NCBI GenBank assembly: GCA_947492525.1 | Contig: CANLNQ010000003.1 | Location: 1 to 64,000, forward strand | Direction: 5' to 3' | DNA length: 64,000 bases | Source of the DNA: an uncultured Granulosicoccus sp. | GTDB taxonomy: Bacteria > Pseudomonadota > Gammaproteobacteria > Granulosicoccales > Granulosicoccaceae | Part shown: in pieces, positions 17,720 through 26,139 of the stretch | Numbering within the stretch: position 1 is the stretch's first letter | Layout: every line of letters begins with the position of its first letter | Notes under the pieces: model-generated | What the model was told of the DNA's origin: nothing | What the model saw: the letters and a program-made list of their open reading frames with translations, nothing else | The model's database searches: none | Program-made: the position numbers and the translations under genes

Positions 17720-18565
17720 TCAGCGGGAGAACAGGACCGGTGACGTCATGTGCGCCAGCAGATGCGAGGTCGTGGCACCGATCACGAAGTCGTACAGCCT
17801 GGAGTGCCCGAAAGCACCGGTGACGATCAGGTCGGCTCCGGTATCGGCAGCCTCGTTCAGCAGTTCGTCACCGATGGCTATCTGACTTTTCGGACGATGC
17901 GAGACGACGGTCTTGATGCCATGTCTGTCGAGACTGCGAGCCAGGTCATGCCCGGATTCCTTCAAGGCGCCTTCGGCCGTGGCATTGGCGTCGGTCACCC
18001 AGAATATGCGCGATTCTTCGCCCTGTTGCATGAACGGTATGGCATCGTGGGCGGCACGTGCGGCCTCGCCGGTGCCACTCCAGCCTATCAGTGTGCGCTG
18101 GCCAATGGTCTTGAACTCGCCCACGCGAGGTATCACCAGCACAGGGCGGCCTGAGTGTTCGATGACACGACGCTGGGCAGCTGCCAGGGCAGGAGAGTCC
18201 AGGTCGGTATCGGTCTGCGACATCACGACAAGATCGACGCAGCGTGCCAGCTCTGCAACCTGCTCACCGGTTGCCGCGACGGACGTTTCGATCTGCCGCC
18301 ACTCAGCGGCAAAGTCCTCGGCCGCCGTGTGCTTTTCGAAGACAGCCTTGACCCTTTCTGCCTGCGCCTCCTGGCTTTCCCGAAGCTGCGCCAGGGCCGC
18401 GCCCGTGAGCTGCATGGAAACGCTGGCATACACCTCCATGTTCTGGAGCGCGTAGAGCCCGATCAGGTGAGCGTCGAATTGACGGGCAAGCATGATGGCC
18501 ACCGGCATCAAGCGCTCGGTTTCAGCCTCGTTGTTCAGGCTGACGAGTAGAGTCTTGAAGTTCAT
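17720..18565 (-). CDS. Tandem-domain universal stress protein
   Basis: 281 residues from ATG 18565 (MNFKTLLVSL), with GAGGATA about nine bases upstream. Two UspA domains follow each other. The first spans ~1-145 and ends GRPVLVIPRVG. The second ends ADLIVTGAFGHSRLYDF, then HLLAHMTSPVLFSR, with the GxxG-HS-like nucleotide-binding loop. Double-Usp proteins support survival under oxygen limitation and other stresses. An excellent FNR box at -41.5 from a predicted start site (see 18612-18660) links it to the adjacent FNR gene. Confidence 0.92.
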   Translation of the reverse strand: MNFKTLLVSLNNEAETERLMPVAIMLARQFDAHLIGLYALQNMEVYASVSMQLTGAALAQLRESQEAQAERVKAVFEKHTAAEDFAAEWRQIETSVAATGEQVAELARCVDLVVMSQTDTDLDSPALAAAQRRVIEHSGRPVLVIPRVGEFKTIGQRTLIGWSGTGEAARAAHDAIPFMQQGEESRIFWVTDANATAEGALKESGHDLARSLDRHGIKTVVSHRPKSQIAIGDELLNEAADTGADLIVTGAFGHSRLYDFVIGATTSHLLAHMTSPVLFSR

Positions 18566-18611
18566 GATCAACTATCCTCACGTTGCTGCAGTAGTCAGCT
18601 GACTACTTCCA

Positions 18612-18660
18612 TGCACTCAGTGTAGCGCTGCCACTGGCGAGGACTGTTGACCAGTATCAA
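18612..18660 (-). promoter_or_regulatory. Predicted class II FNR-dependent promoter of the universal stress gene
   Basis: FNR box TTGACCAGTATCAA (18647-18660; 9 of 10 conserved positions of TTGAT-N4-ATCAA). On the minus strand a -10 hexamer TACACT (18624-18619) follows, predicting a start near 18612. The box centre is then 41.5 bases upstream, the exact spacing of FNR-activated promoters. The 5' leader would be about 46 bases. Confidence 0.75.
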
Positions 18661-18686
18661 AGACCACGGGCAAGGTGGCCCGTTGC

Positions 18687-19433
18687 TCAGTTCTTGTGGC
18701 TACTGACCAGTTTGCGCAGTTGCTCGATATCCAGCAGGGTGATCTTCTTTCCCTGGGCTTCAATGACGCCCTGCTCCTGGAACTTGGAGAATGCCCGGGA
18801 TACGGTTTCGAGCTTGAGACCCAGATAACTGCCGATCTCCTGACGAGTCATGCGCAGGATGAACTCATTGGCGGCGTAGCCCAGATGTCGGTAGCGCTCA
18901 GACAGATTGAGCAGGAAGGCGGCCACACGCTCTTCCGCCTTCATGGTACCCAGCAGCAACATGACATTGTGCTCGCGCATGATTTCACGGCTCATGACAC
19001 GGTGCAGCTGGTGTTGCAGTGGTTGAAAATCCCGAGCGATGCGTTCCAGTTCGCCGTAAGGCAGTATGCAGACTTCGCTGTCTTCCAGGGCAATGGCATC
19101 GACACCGTGTTGTTCGGTAGCGACACCTTCAAAGCCCAGGAGTTCACCGGGGATCTGGAAGCCGGTGATCTGATCGCGCCCATCACTCGACGTGATACGA
19201 GTCTTGAAGAATCCGGAGCGAACAGCGAACAGAGCTCGAAACTCGTCGCCGACGTTGAACAGGGTTTCGCCTCGCTTGACTCGTCGCCGTGTGGCAACCA
19301 TGGCATCGAGCTTCTCGAGCTCGACAACGGGAATACCGCCCGGAACACAAAGCTCACGCAAACTGCAGGTAGAGCAGGCTGCGGCCAGTGAGCCGCTGGC
19401 GAGCAATTTTCCTTGGATCGGGCTTGAAGCCAT
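18687..19433 (-). CDS. fnr: FNR/Anr-type oxygen-sensing transcriptional regulator
   Basis: 248 residues from ATG 19433. With this start the four cluster cysteines fall at C20, C23, C29 (CSTCSLRELC) and C122 (SEVCILPY), exactly the E. coli FNR numbering. This strongly supports both start and function as a [4Fe-4S] oxygen sensor. A CRP-like cNMP-fold domain follows (FNVGDEFRALFAVRSG; FQIPGELLGFEG). The HTH is MTRQEIGSYLGLKLETVSRA, with the E-xx-S-R recognition pattern for TTGAT half sites. It is divergent from hemN with one FNR box in the gap and lies next to an FNR-box-bearing usp gene. Confidence 0.95.
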   Translation of the reverse strand: MASSPIQGKLLASGSLAAACSTCSLRELCVPGGIPVVELEKLDAMVATRRRVKRGETLFNVGDEFRALFAVRSGFFKTRITSSDGRDQITGFQIPGELLGFEGVATEQHGVDAIALEDSEVCILPYGELERIARDFQPLQHQLHRVMSREIMREHNVMLLLGTMKAEERVAAFLLNLSERYRHLGYAANEFILRMTRQEIGSYLGLKLETVSRAFSKFQEQGVIEAQGKKITLLDIEQLRKLVSSHKN

Positions 19434-19494
19434 AGTGTTGTCCGTATATGGGCTGACGCTCCGGCCGGCATCGGGTTCCGCTGCCGAGATATCG

Positions 19495-19508
19495 TTGACA
19501 ATAGTCAA
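19495..19508. promoter_or_regulatory. FNR box between fnr and hemN
   Basis: TTGACAATAGTCAA is a perfect palindrome of the form TTGAC-N4-GTCAA, one change per half from the FNR consensus. It is centred about 41 bases upstream of 19543. A TAATAG hexamer at 19530-19535 is spaced like a -10, predicting a hemN start near 19542-19543. It could also serve autoregulation of fnr. Confidence 0.7.
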
Positions 19509-19542
19509 TAACAGCTCTGAGTGCCTGCGTAATAGTAGCACC

Positions 19543-21042
19543 ATGAAAACAGTTCATCCGCTTAATAATCGGCAGGAGTTGACCGACGCGAAGTCATCGC
19601 GTCGGTCGGTCGTCTCCTATCCCATGCAATGGCGGGGGAGCAACCCCGATCCAGCGGTGGCAGCTGACGACAACGGCCGTACCGAGAGTGTGGAGAGTCG
19701 GGATACGCGTGCGCCGCGTTATACCAGTTACCCGACCGCAGACCGCTTCGTGGAAGCGTTCGGCCCCGATGATTATGCGCGTTATCTTGCAGCGCGAGAG
19801 CTGCAGCCGGCAGTGCCCCTGTCACTGTATGTGCATATTCCGTTCTGCAGCGCGCTGTGCTACTACTGCGCCTGCAACAAGAAGATCACGCAGGACTATG
19901 GCAAGGCCGAACGTTACATCGATCACCTGATCAGCGAGTTGGCCATGGTCGATTCCAGACTCGGTGGCGATCGTCGCTTGCTGCAGCTTCACTTTGGTGG
20001 GGGTACTCCCACTTATCTGAAAAGTGCCGATCTGCAGCGCTTGATGGCAGCGATCACGGATCGATTCAGTCTGTCTGCAGCCGGTGAGTATTCCATGGAA
20101 ATCGATCCGAGGACCGTGGATGAGCACAAGATGAACGTGCTCAGAGAGTCGGGATTCAATCGTTTGAGCCTGGGTGTACAGGATTTCGATGTGGACGTGC
20201 AGACTGCCATCAATCGTTTGCAGCCGGCGAGTCTGGTCGAGTCGGTTCTGGAAACAGGGCGCCGCCTGGGGTTTGAATCCACCAACTTCGATCTGATCTA
20301 CGGCCTGCCGAAACAGACCCTGGCAGGCTTTGCCCGAACCGTGGAAGAGGTCATCGCTATGCGTCCGGATCGCATCGCGCTGTACAACTATGCCCACTTG
20401 CCCAGTCGTTTCAAGGCACAGCGTCTGATCAACATGAGCGACATGCCTTCCGCCGAGCTCAAGCAGGATATTTTCCGGATGGCCAATGATCTACTGGATG
20501 CTGCCGGTTACGAATACATCGGCATGGATCATTTTGCCCTGCCCGATGACGCCCTGGCCAATGCTCACCGCACAGGGCGGCTGCATCGTAACTTCCAGGG
20601 CTATTCCACCCAGCCAGATTGTGATCTGGTGGCGATAGGCGCAAGCTCCATCAGCCGGGTAGGCAGTTGCTACAGTCAGAACCTCAAGGGGCTCAACGAA
20701 TATTCCGATCGCGTCGCGCAGCAGATACTGCCCACGCAGCGCGGTGTGGAGTTGTCACGCGATGACCTGCTGCGACGCGCGGTCATCATGGCGATCATGT
20801 GTCAGGGAGAAGTTGACAAGGCTGCCTTCGAAATCGGTTATCTGATCGATTTCGATCAGTACTTCGAAGAAGAGCTGCACGCCTTGCAACCCCTGGCCGA
20901 GCAGGGCTATGTGCAGCTTGAAGACAGACGTGTACTGGTCACACCCATCGGCAGGCGCAAGGCATTGCGCATTGTCGGCAGTCATTTCGACCGCTACCTG
21001 CAACAGCACCAGTCCAGATCACGTTTTTCGACGGTCCTGTAG
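19543..21042 (+). CDS. hemN: Oxygen-independent coproporphyrinogen III dehydrogenase HemN
   Basis: Radical SAM enzyme making protoporphyrinogen IX in anaerobic haem synthesis. The 499-residue frame from ATG 19543 has the family N-terminal motif PRYTSYPTADRF, the radical SAM cluster C102-x3-C106-x2-C109 (PFCSALCYYCACNKK), GGGTPTYL, EIDPRTVDEHKMN, NRLSLGVQDF, DLIYGLPKQT and GMDHFALPDD. The C-terminal HemN domain is complete. The start is uncertain: the FNR-dependent start site predicted near 19542 would make the ATG at 19543 leaderless, so the in-frame ATG at 19624 may be used. It is divergent from fnr, the usual arrangement. Confidence 0.95.
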   Translation: MKTVHPLNNRQELTDAKSSRRSVVSYPMQWRGSNPDPAVAADDNGRTESVESRDTRAPRYTSYPTADRFVEAFGPDDYARYLAARELQPAVPLSLYVHIPFCSALCYYCACNKKITQDYGKAERYIDHLISELAMVDSRLGGDRRLLQLHFGGGTPTYLKSADLQRLMAAITDRFSLSAAGEYSMEIDPRTVDEHKMNVLRESGFNRLSLGVQDFDVDVQTAINRLQPASLVESVLETGRRLGFESTNFDLIYGLPKQTLAGFARTVEEVIAMRPDRIALYNYAHLPSRFKAQRLINMSDMPSAELKQDIFRMANDLLDAAGYEYIGMDHFALPDDALANAHRTGRLHRNFQGYSTQPDCDLVAIGASSISRVGSCYSQNLKGLNEYSDRVAQQILPTQRGVELSRDDLLRRAVIMAIMCQGEVDKAAFEIGYLIDFDQYFEEELHALQPLAEQGYVQLEDRRVLVTPIGRRKALRIVGSHFDRYLQQHQSRSRFSTVL

Positions 21043-21168
21043 CCGCAAGGGCGCCGCCCTCGAGCGCATTGCCCGACGTGTGGGAATGCGGCAATCGCTT
21101 GTTGCATTGCCGCATTCACCTGACTGTTCCGGTGTTCGTGACTGCTGCCTCGGGACCGGCTATCGCGA

Positions 21169-22038
21169 CTACTCGCCGATCTTGTCTTGCGTCTTCGTGT
21201 AGAAGTCGCTCGCATCGTGTCGCTCGTGCAACTGGGATGCGGGATCACCCCAGGTGCAGTTGACCATTCGGCCGCGCTTGACAGCATCGCGTTCGGCAAT
21301 CTGCGCAGCCCAGCGATTCACGTTCTTGTACGATTCCGTGTCGAGGAATTCGGAAGCCTCGTACACGATATTCAGAACCAGCGATCCGTACCAGGGCCAG
21401 ATGGCCATGTCGGCAATGCTGTACTCGTCACCGGCCATATAGGCATTCTGCGCCAGATGCCGATCGAGGACGTCCAGTTGGCGTTTGACCTCCATGGTGA
21501 AGCGATCGATGCAGTACTCGATCTTGACCGGTGCGTAGACGTAGAAATGTCCGAATCCGCCACCCAGATAAGGGGCGCTGCCCATCAGCCAGAACAACCA
21601 GTTCATGCACTCGGTTCTGGCACGTGGTTCTTCGGGCAGAAATTCGCCGAATTTCTCGGCCAGGTAGAGAAGTATCGAGCCTGACTCGAAGATGCGGGTA
21701 GGTGGCGTGGTGCTGTGGTCCATCAGTGCCGGAATCTTCGAATTCGGATTCACGTCGACGAAACCGCTGCCGAATTGATCGCCGTCGCCGATCTTGATCA
21801 GATGGGCATCGTATTCGGCGCCCTCGATCCCTCTGGCCAGCAGCTCCTCGAGCATGATCGTGATCTTCACGCCATTGGGCGTGGCCAGTGAGTAGAGCTG
21901 CAGAGGATGCCGGCCCACTGGCAGCTCCTTGTCATGGGTCGGTCCGGCGATCGGGCGATTGATGCTCGCCCATTGTCCGCCGCTTTCGGCGTCCCATGTC
22001 CAGACCCTGGGGGGAGTGTAATCAGGCAGTTCGCTCAT
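21169..22038 (-). CDS. yghU: Glutathione-dependent disulfide-bond oxidoreductase YghU
   Basis: 289 residues matching E. coli YghU nearly throughout: VWTWDAESGG, INRPIAGPTH, LPVGRHPLQLYSLATPNG, IGDGDQFGSGFVDVNPNSKI, FESGSILLYLAEKFGEF, LGGGFGHFY, YAPVKIEYCIDRFTMEVKRQ and GDEYSIADMAIWPW. It has an N-terminal thioredoxin-fold and a C-terminal helical GST domain. YghU binds two glutathiones and reduces organic hydroperoxides and disulfides in the cytoplasm. Single gene, divergent from the YegD-like gene. Confidence 0.95.
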   Translation of the reverse strand: MSELPDYTPPRVWTWDAESGGQWASINRPIAGPTHDKELPVGRHPLQLYSLATPNGVKITIMLEELLARGIEGAEYDAHLIKIGDGDQFGSGFVDVNPNSKIPALMDHSTTPPTRIFESGSILLYLAEKFGEFLPEEPRARTECMNWLFWLMGSAPYLGGGFGHFYVYAPVKIEYCIDRFTMEVKRQLDVLDRHLAQNAYMAGDEYSIADMAIWPWYGSLVLNIVYEASEFLDTESYKNVNRWAAQIAERDAVKRGRMVNCTWGDPASQLHERHDASDFYTKTQDKIGE

Positions 22039-22250
22039 GATGTGGTCGTTATGTCCGCGTTTGATGTGGGTTGATTGTGGGATGTCAGGCCATCATTCAA
22101 GTCGCCTCAGACTCGAAAACGGAGAAAAAGTGCCGACGATTGCTCTGAACATCAAGTGTTGAAGGGTAAACCTGTTAGTTGACCGCACGCGGCAATGGTC
22201 GTGGTTTACACTATCGGGTTCCCCGTAACAGGCATATCGAAGCGAGTCTC

Positions 22251-23501
22251 ATGAATGCAGGCGGTATCGATTTTGGCACATCCAACTCCAGCGTCGGCTA
22301 CATGCGTGATGGTGTGCCAACCTTGCTGGCTTTCGGTGCGGACGGTTGTTCGGTACCCAGCGCCATCTTCTACTCCAACGAGACACCTGAAACCTTCTTC
22401 GGCAAACAGGCCGTGGCGCAGTATACCGAGGAGGTCGAAGGGCGTTTGCTGCGCTCACTGAAGTCCATCCTTGGCTCTTCCCTGATGGGGGAGAGGACGG
22501 CCATACGCAACCGCCGCGTGCCCTTCAGCGAGATCATTCAGGATTTCTTCGGCTATCTCAGAAACACCCTGGCCGAGCAGGGTCAGTCCGAGCTGACGCA
22601 GGTAGTACTGGGCCGCCCGGTACATTTTGTGGACGATGATCCCGACATGGATCGCCTTGCCGAGCAGCAGTTGCGCGACATTGCGCACAAGGCGGGGTTC
22701 GAGCATGTGGAATTCCAGTTCGAACCCGTGGCGGCGGCGCTGGCCTATGAAAGCGAATTGGCCGATGAACAGCTGGCCTTGGTTGTGGACATCGGTGGTG
22801 GTACCGCTGATTTCAGCATCATCCGGCTGTCTCCGGGTCGTCACGGGCAGAGTGACAGAGCGTCCGATATCCTGTCGACGGTCGGCATTCACATCGGTGG
22901 AACCGATTTCGATCGCTTGCTGAGTCTGCAGTCGATGATGCCCCTGCTGGGTATGGGCTCACTGGTGAAAGGCAGCAGCAGAGCCTTGCCCGGTTCCACC
23001 TATTTCGATCTGGCGACCTGGCACCGTATCCCGCTGTTGTACAACAATGTCACTACCCAGCGAATCCGGCAGATGCAGCTCGACGCTGCGCAGCCGGAGA
23101 AGGTGCAGCTCTTGCGTGAGGTGGTCGAGAACAGGCGGGGTCACGCCCTGGCTCGTGAAGTGGAGCAGGCCAAGATCAGTCTGTCCGACGAGGCATCGAC
23201 AGCCTGCGGACTTACCGGGTTTTCCGACCGGCTGGAGACGGTGATAGACCGGCCAGCGTTCGAACAGGCAATAGGGCCGGTTGTCCAGAGCCTGTTGTCG
23301 TGCGTCGGTGGCGCACTGCAGGACGCGCAGTTGCAGCCCGCGGCCATAACCCGTGTGTTCTACACCGGGGGGACATCAGCGGTACCCATGCTGCAGCACA
23401 GCTTCCGTGACATGTTCAGCCAGGCCGAGCATGTGCAGGGCGATGCCTTCGGCAGTGTGGGGCTGGGACTGACCATTGATGCCGCCAGGCGATTCGCCTG
23501 A
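22251..23501 (+). CDS. yegD: Hsp70-family protein, YegD type
   Basis: 416 residues from ATG 22251 (MNAGGIDFGTSNSSVGYM). The actin/Hsp70 ATPase fold is evident: phosphate-1 motif GIDFGTSNSSVG, connecting motif FEFEPVAAALAYE-like (FQFEPVAAALAYESE), phosphate-2 VVDIGGGTADFS and adenosine motif VFYTGGTSAVP. It lacks the DnaK peptide-binding domain and lid, as in E. coli YegD, a putative chaperone of unknown client range. An N-terminal extension in the open frame (to 22179) is unlikely to be translated. Confidence 0.9.
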   Translation: MNAGGIDFGTSNSSVGYMRDGVPTLLAFGADGCSVPSAIFYSNETPETFFGKQAVAQYTEEVEGRLLRSLKSILGSSLMGERTAIRNRRVPFSEIIQDFFGYLRNTLAEQGQSELTQVVLGRPVHFVDDDPDMDRLAEQQLRDIAHKAGFEHVEFQFEPVAAALAYESELADEQLALVVDIGGGTADFSIIRLSPGRHGQSDRASDILSTVGIHIGGTDFDRLLSLQSMMPLLGMGSLVKGSSRALPGSTYFDLATWHRIPLLYNNVTTQRIRQMQLDAAQPEKVQLLREVVENRRGHALAREVEQAKISLSDEASTACGLTGFSDRLETVIDRPAFEQAIGPVVQSLLSCVGGALQDAQLQPAAITRVFYTGGTSAVPMLQHSFRDMFSQAEHVQGDAFGSVGLGLTIDAARRFA

Positions 23502-23524
23502 CGCGCAGAACCGTTTCGCTCCGC

Positions 23525-24604
23525 TCAGCGCTTGACCGGTATCAGCAGCGGCGCGGTTTCTTCACTCGAGAGGCTGAATCGCGAGGCGATCTCCACGATC
23601 TGACGAACCGTTTCATCGTCGACCGGAATGCCGTGTTCGGATCTTTCCTGTCGGTTGCCCTGTTCCGTTTCGCCAGGGAGCAGGACTGACTCGGTGCCCA
23701 CTGCCGGCTGACGAGTCTTGATGAAATCGTAGAAGTCCATGGTTCTTCTCTCCACCGCTTCCCGGCTGTCGAAGGCCGTGGGGTCGATGATGATCGAGAA
23801 CATGTTGTTGATGACGCCGTGAGGAAGGTGCTCCATCGTGGCAACCGTATCGGTACTCGCCAGAGCGCCAGCCAGCAACTCGACGAAGATACCCAGCCCC
23901 GAGCCCTTGTGCGCGCCGAATGCCGACAGTGCACCGATCCGCGATTGAGCCATGGGATCCGGGTCGAGAGTTTCCAGCCCTTGTTCATCCACCAGGCAGC
24001 CGGGCGGTACCTTCTCCCCCTTGTTGCTGGCGACCCGGACCTTGCCGAAGGCAACCGTGCTGGTAGCGATGTCCAGCAGGGGTCTGGCCTGGCCTTCGAC
24101 CGGCATCGCCATGCTGATGGGGTTGGTCGAGAATCCGCTTTCGCGAGCCCCGAAAGGCGCAACGATGGGAGCATGACCAACGACATTGACCATGTGCAGG
24201 GAAACATAGCCTCGAGCGGCGCAATACTCCGAATAGGTACCAACCCGGGACACATGGCCGGAGTCTCGCAGAGCCAGAATCGCGACCTTGTGCTCGGGCA
24301 CGCATTTCATGGCGTGATCCAGCGCTTCCAGCGCCATGCGATGACCGAAGCCGCGGCGGGCGTCAACCACGCTGATGGCACCCACCGGCTCATGCAGTAG
24401 TGGTGTCTGGTTGGGGACCAGATTGCCGTCGAGAATCTGTTCGCCATACAGTGGCAACATGCCGATGCCGTGCGAATCGTGACCGGTCAGGTTCGCATCC
24501 ACCAGGTGGCTGGCCACTGTCTCCGCTTCACTCTCGGCGCAGCCGAAACCCTTCAGAACGGTCTTGGCAAAGTCCTTGACTGATTGGCTGGAGTAGTTCG
24601 ACAT
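23525..24604 (-). CDS. Ldh2-family malate/L-lactate-type dehydrogenase (hydroxycarboxylate dehydrogenase)
   Basis: 359 residues from ATG 24604. It has the Ldh_2/AllD/YbiC layout: SHLVDANLTGHDSHGIGMLP at the N-terminus (catalytic His in DSHG), GHRMALEALDHA, RDSGHVSRVG, VNVVGHAPIVAPFG, GFSTNPISMAMP and GAHKGSGLGIFVELLAGAL. These enzymes are NAD(P)-dependent and oxidise 2-hydroxyacids such as malate, L-lactate or ureidoglycolate without the Rossmann fold. Substrate is not determinable. The upstream open frame is excluded because it is Arg-rich and unlike the family. It is divergent from the helicase. Confidence 0.9.
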   Translation of the reverse strand: MSNYSSQSVKDFAKTVLKGFGCAESEAETVASHLVDANLTGHDSHGIGMLPLYGEQILDGNLVPNQTPLLHEPVGAISVVDARRGFGHRMALEALDHAMKCVPEHKVAILALRDSGHVSRVGTYSEYCAARGYVSLHMVNVVGHAPIVAPFGARESGFSTNPISMAMPVEGQARPLLDIATSTVAFGKVRVASNKGEKVPPGCLVDEQGLETLDPDPMAQSRIGALSAFGAHKGSGLGIFVELLAGALASTDTVATMEHLPHGVINNMFSIIIDPTAFDSREAVERRTMDFYDFIKTRQPAVGTESVLLPGETEQGNRQERSEHGIPVDDETVRQIVEIASRFSLSSEETAPLLIPVKR

Positions 24605-24788
24605 GTGACTCAAGAAGATCTCCCGAAGGATGTTGGATGAAGAAGATATCGTCTGATGTTGTTCACGCTTCCGGTGACGGTTTCGCCTCGCAGGGGGCGT
24701 GACCGCTCCACAGCTGCCATCGCGCCGGCGCTGTATTCGTCGCAGGCCACGAGGTACACTACCGACCGGTAACGTCATTCTACGCTTC

Positions 24789-26039
24789 ATGTCCTTCAAC
24801 GCACCAGTCTTTCTACCTGAACTCAAGGCACGTCTCGCAGAGTTGGGACTTGTCGAGTCCGCACCAGTTCAGGACGCATTGTTCGAGCCGCTGAGTCAGG
24901 GGCGCGATGTGCTGGTCGCTGCCAGTACCGGTTCTGGCAAGACTCTGGGGTATCTGCTGCCGCTGCTGAATCGTCGCCTGCAGGCAAACGCCGGGCAGCA
25001 GCCCTGCACCCTGATCATCGTTCCGACTCGGGAGCTGGTGACTCAGCTGGCCGATGTTCTGAGTGGTTTCAGCTCTCTGCTCAAACCCTGCAAGGTGGTC
25101 GCCATCAGTGGTGGAAAATCCATCAACACGCAGTTGATGTCGCTTCGCGGTGGGGCCGATTTTCTGCTGGCCACGCCCGGACGATTGCTGGACGTGATTG
25201 CTCATCGAGGGCTGGCTGTCGCTGATGTGGACATTCTGATTCTGGACGAAGCTGATCGTCTGCTGGGAGACGGTTTTGAGGAGCAGGTGGATGAACTGGT
25301 GGCACTGTTCAAGCCGGAGCAGCGCGTCATGGTATCGGCAACCTACTCGCGCAAGGTGCGCGCGAAGGCCGGCTGGTTGCTGAAGAAGCCGGTCATCATC
25401 GATCTGGCAGAGGATGCGCCAGCCATTACTCATCGTGCCATCCAGGTCGATGAGCAGCGGCGCGGTGATCTGCTTGTCACACTGTTGTCTGATGGCAGAC
25501 TGTCGACACCTGCGTTGATCTTCACGGCGGATCGCAAGGGCGCGGAAAAACTGGCCGGCAAACTGTCGAAAGCCTCGATCAGCAGTGCCGTATTGCATGG
25601 AAAACTCTCCATGGCGCAGCGCGCATCGGTGTTGAAGAGGCTGCAGGATGGCAAGCTGCAGGCACTGGTGGCCACAGACCTGGCTGCCAGAGGCATCGAC
25701 GTACCAAGCCTGCCATTGGTGATCAACCACGATCTGCCTCGGTCGGTGGCGCTCTATACTCATCGCATGGGTCGTACGGCGCGCGCGGGCCAGAGCGGTG
25801 AGGCCATCAGCCTGGTCGACATCAATGCCGAAGCGCATCTGGCTTTGATAGAGAAGCGCCTGTCGCTGAGCATCGCGCGCGAACGAATCGATGGCTTCGA
25901 GCCGCTGAATACTCTGCGACCGTCCCGAGCTCCTGTCGATGGCAATGGCGGTATCAAGGGACACCGCATGAGCAAGAAAGACAAACTGCGAGCGGCCGCC
26001 GCCCGATCGCATGGCGATCCGGACGACACCGGGCGTTGA
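24789..26039 (+). CDS. DEAD-box ATP-dependent RNA helicase
   Basis: 416 residues from ATG 24789. All core motifs are present: ASTGSGKT (I), PTREL (Ia), TPGRLLD (Ib), DEAD (II), SATYS (III), IFTADRKGAEKLAGKL (IV), VATDLAARGID (V) and HRMGRTARAG (VI). It has no long RNA-binding C-terminal domain, only a basic tail (MSKKDKLRAAAARSHGD). RhlE/SrmB-like cytoplasmic helicases act in ribosome assembly and RNA decay. Paralogue assignment is uncertain. Confidence 0.92.
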   Translation: MSFNAPVFLPELKARLAELGLVESAPVQDALFEPLSQGRDVLVAASTGSGKTLGYLLPLLNRRLQANAGQQPCTLIIVPTRELVTQLADVLSGFSSLLKPCKVVAISGGKSINTQLMSLRGGADFLLATPGRLLDVIAHRGLAVADVDILILDEADRLLGDGFEEQVDELVALFKPEQRVMVSATYSRKVRAKAGWLLKKPVIIDLAEDAPAITHRAIQVDEQRRGDLLVTLLSDGRLSTPALIFTADRKGAEKLAGKLSKASISSAVLHGKLSMAQRASVLKRLQDGKLQALVATDLAARGIDVPSLPLVINHDLPRSVALYTHRMGRTARAGQSGEAISLVDINAEAHLALIEKRLSLSIARERIDGFEPLNTLRPSRAPVDGNGGIKGHRMSKKDKLRAAAARSHGDPDDTGR

Positions 26040-26139
26040 ATCAGGCGCTGGGCGGAACGCCTTCCACGCTCGATTTTCACGCTTGACGCATGCAGCTACC
26101 CACCGTTTTCCATTCAATCACGCACTCGAGGAGATCATC

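Noticed and set aside
24605-24826. N-terminal extension of the Ldh2-type dehydrogenase
   Set aside because: The extra 74 residues are Arg-rich, unlike the family, and cross the helicase promoter and start on the opposite strand.
24813-26117. Long minus-strand frame opposite the DEAD-box helicase (about 430 codons)
   Set aside because: Arg/Gln/His-rich, no recognisable motif, and the helicase on the other strand has every motif intact.
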